A stretch of DNA of 64,000 nt from CADEDH01 sp963732695 (GTDB lineage: Bacteria > Actinomycetota > Acidimicrobiia > Acidimicrobiales > SZUA-35): assembly GCA_963732695.1 (NCBI GenBank), contig CAVTAP010000016.1, positions 167,820-231,819 of the forward strand. Direction: 5' to 3'. Positions 63,845 to 64,000 of this stretch are shown one piece after another. Below the pieces are notes generated by a model, which saw nothing but the letters and a program-made list of their open reading frames with translations, searched no databases and was not told where the DNA came from. How positions within the stretch are numbered: the first letter of the stretch is position 1; the number at the start of each line of letters is the position of its first letter. The translations under genes were made by a program, and so were the position numbers.

Positions 63845-64000
63845 GAGCAGTGGTCCCTCCAGCCAATCTGTCGATGCTTGGTCGCTCGACAGGCTGGAGG
63901 GGCCACCACTCCTCAGTGGGATGTCAGAAGGAACACCCACCCCCGGCACCGCGACTTTCAGTGATCGCAGAACGCGGGATTCACTGATCGCTCACAGTCG

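Larger units (their letters stand above)
61680..63996. mobile_element. IS21-family element with intact ends
   Basis: The left end TGTTGGCGATCAACGAAAAT (61680) and the right end, read inward, TGTGAGCGATCAGTGAAT (63996) share TGT and the repeated GATCA-x-x-GAA boxes typical of IS21 multiple terminal repeats. The left flank ends GTCGG and the right flank begins GTCG at the window edge, so a 5-bp target duplication is likely. Contains istA and istB, both frameshifted. Confidence 0.85.

Noticed and set aside
49480..64000. Right attachment site (repeat of the tRNA-Lys 3' end)
   Set aside because: No second copy of the T-arm/acceptor sequence was found by eye in the window, so the island end is either further right or lost.

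Overview
The window is 64 kb of very GC-rich DNA from an actinobacterium. The class Acidimicrobiia is my best guess. It rests on the mix of DUF4214 envelope proteins, a resuscitation-promoting-factor-like muralytic enzyme, WS/DGAT acyltransferase, CaiB-type CoA-transferases, a Baeyer-Villiger monooxygenase and a Rieske oxygenase. No rRNA or taxonomic marker gene is present, so this is inference.

Positions 1 to about 49.4 kb look like ordinary, gene-dense chromosome. From the left: the end of a cupredoxin; a flavin monooxygenase broken by a frameshift; a methyltransferase; a DUF1996 surface protein; a CaiB transferase and a MetE-like protein. Next comes a leftward operon encoding a 2042-residue secreted haem peroxidase with RTX repeats, followed by an ECF sigma factor and a 4-TM protein, joined by 4-bp overlaps. 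An ectoine-hydroxylase-like dioxygenase, SAF-domain dehydrogenase and D-aminoacylase-like hydrolase follow. Then come envelope genes (FecR/FGE lipoprotein, DUF4214 glycosidase, class B PBP, Rpf-like protein), PII beside an atypical winged-helix regulator, a lipase-like hydrolase overlapping a WS/DGAT gene, and a tight Rieske alpha/beta plus double-CaiB operon. The block ends with small membrane proteins, a luciferase-like oxidoreductase, tRNA-Arg and an M23/DUF4214 protein.

At 49.4 kb tRNA-Lys(CUU) marks the left edge of an accessory region that runs to the end of the window. A tyrosine recombinase with an HNH-like N-terminal module sits directly behind the tRNA, preceded by 12-bp iterons. 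After it comes an insertion-sequence graveyard: an IS110 3' fragment, a broken IS256 element, an intact ISL3-family element with a perfect 8-bp target duplication, a probable group II intron remnant, a second IS256 trace, IS1380 and ISL3 traces, a transposase 3' fragment, a second integrase fragment, and an IS21 element with good ends but frameshifted genes. Between them lie decayed cargo genes (SpoIIE-type phosphatase, zinc alcohol dehydrogenase, sialidase) and one apparently intact small membrane-protein gene.

The most unusual structural signal is a twin-hairpin intergenic element. It occurs at three places in the chromosomal part: once at 1797-1845, as four perfect 45-bp tandem copies at 5011-5190, and as a rearranged copy at 21341-21420. 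The stems differ between loci but keep pairing through matched changes on both arms, and the CTCGAG spacer is kept at two of the loci. Other noteworthy sites are a perfect 10-bp-arm palindrome in front of the peroxidase operon, and CRP-like and MtrA-like sites upstream of the Rpf-like gene.
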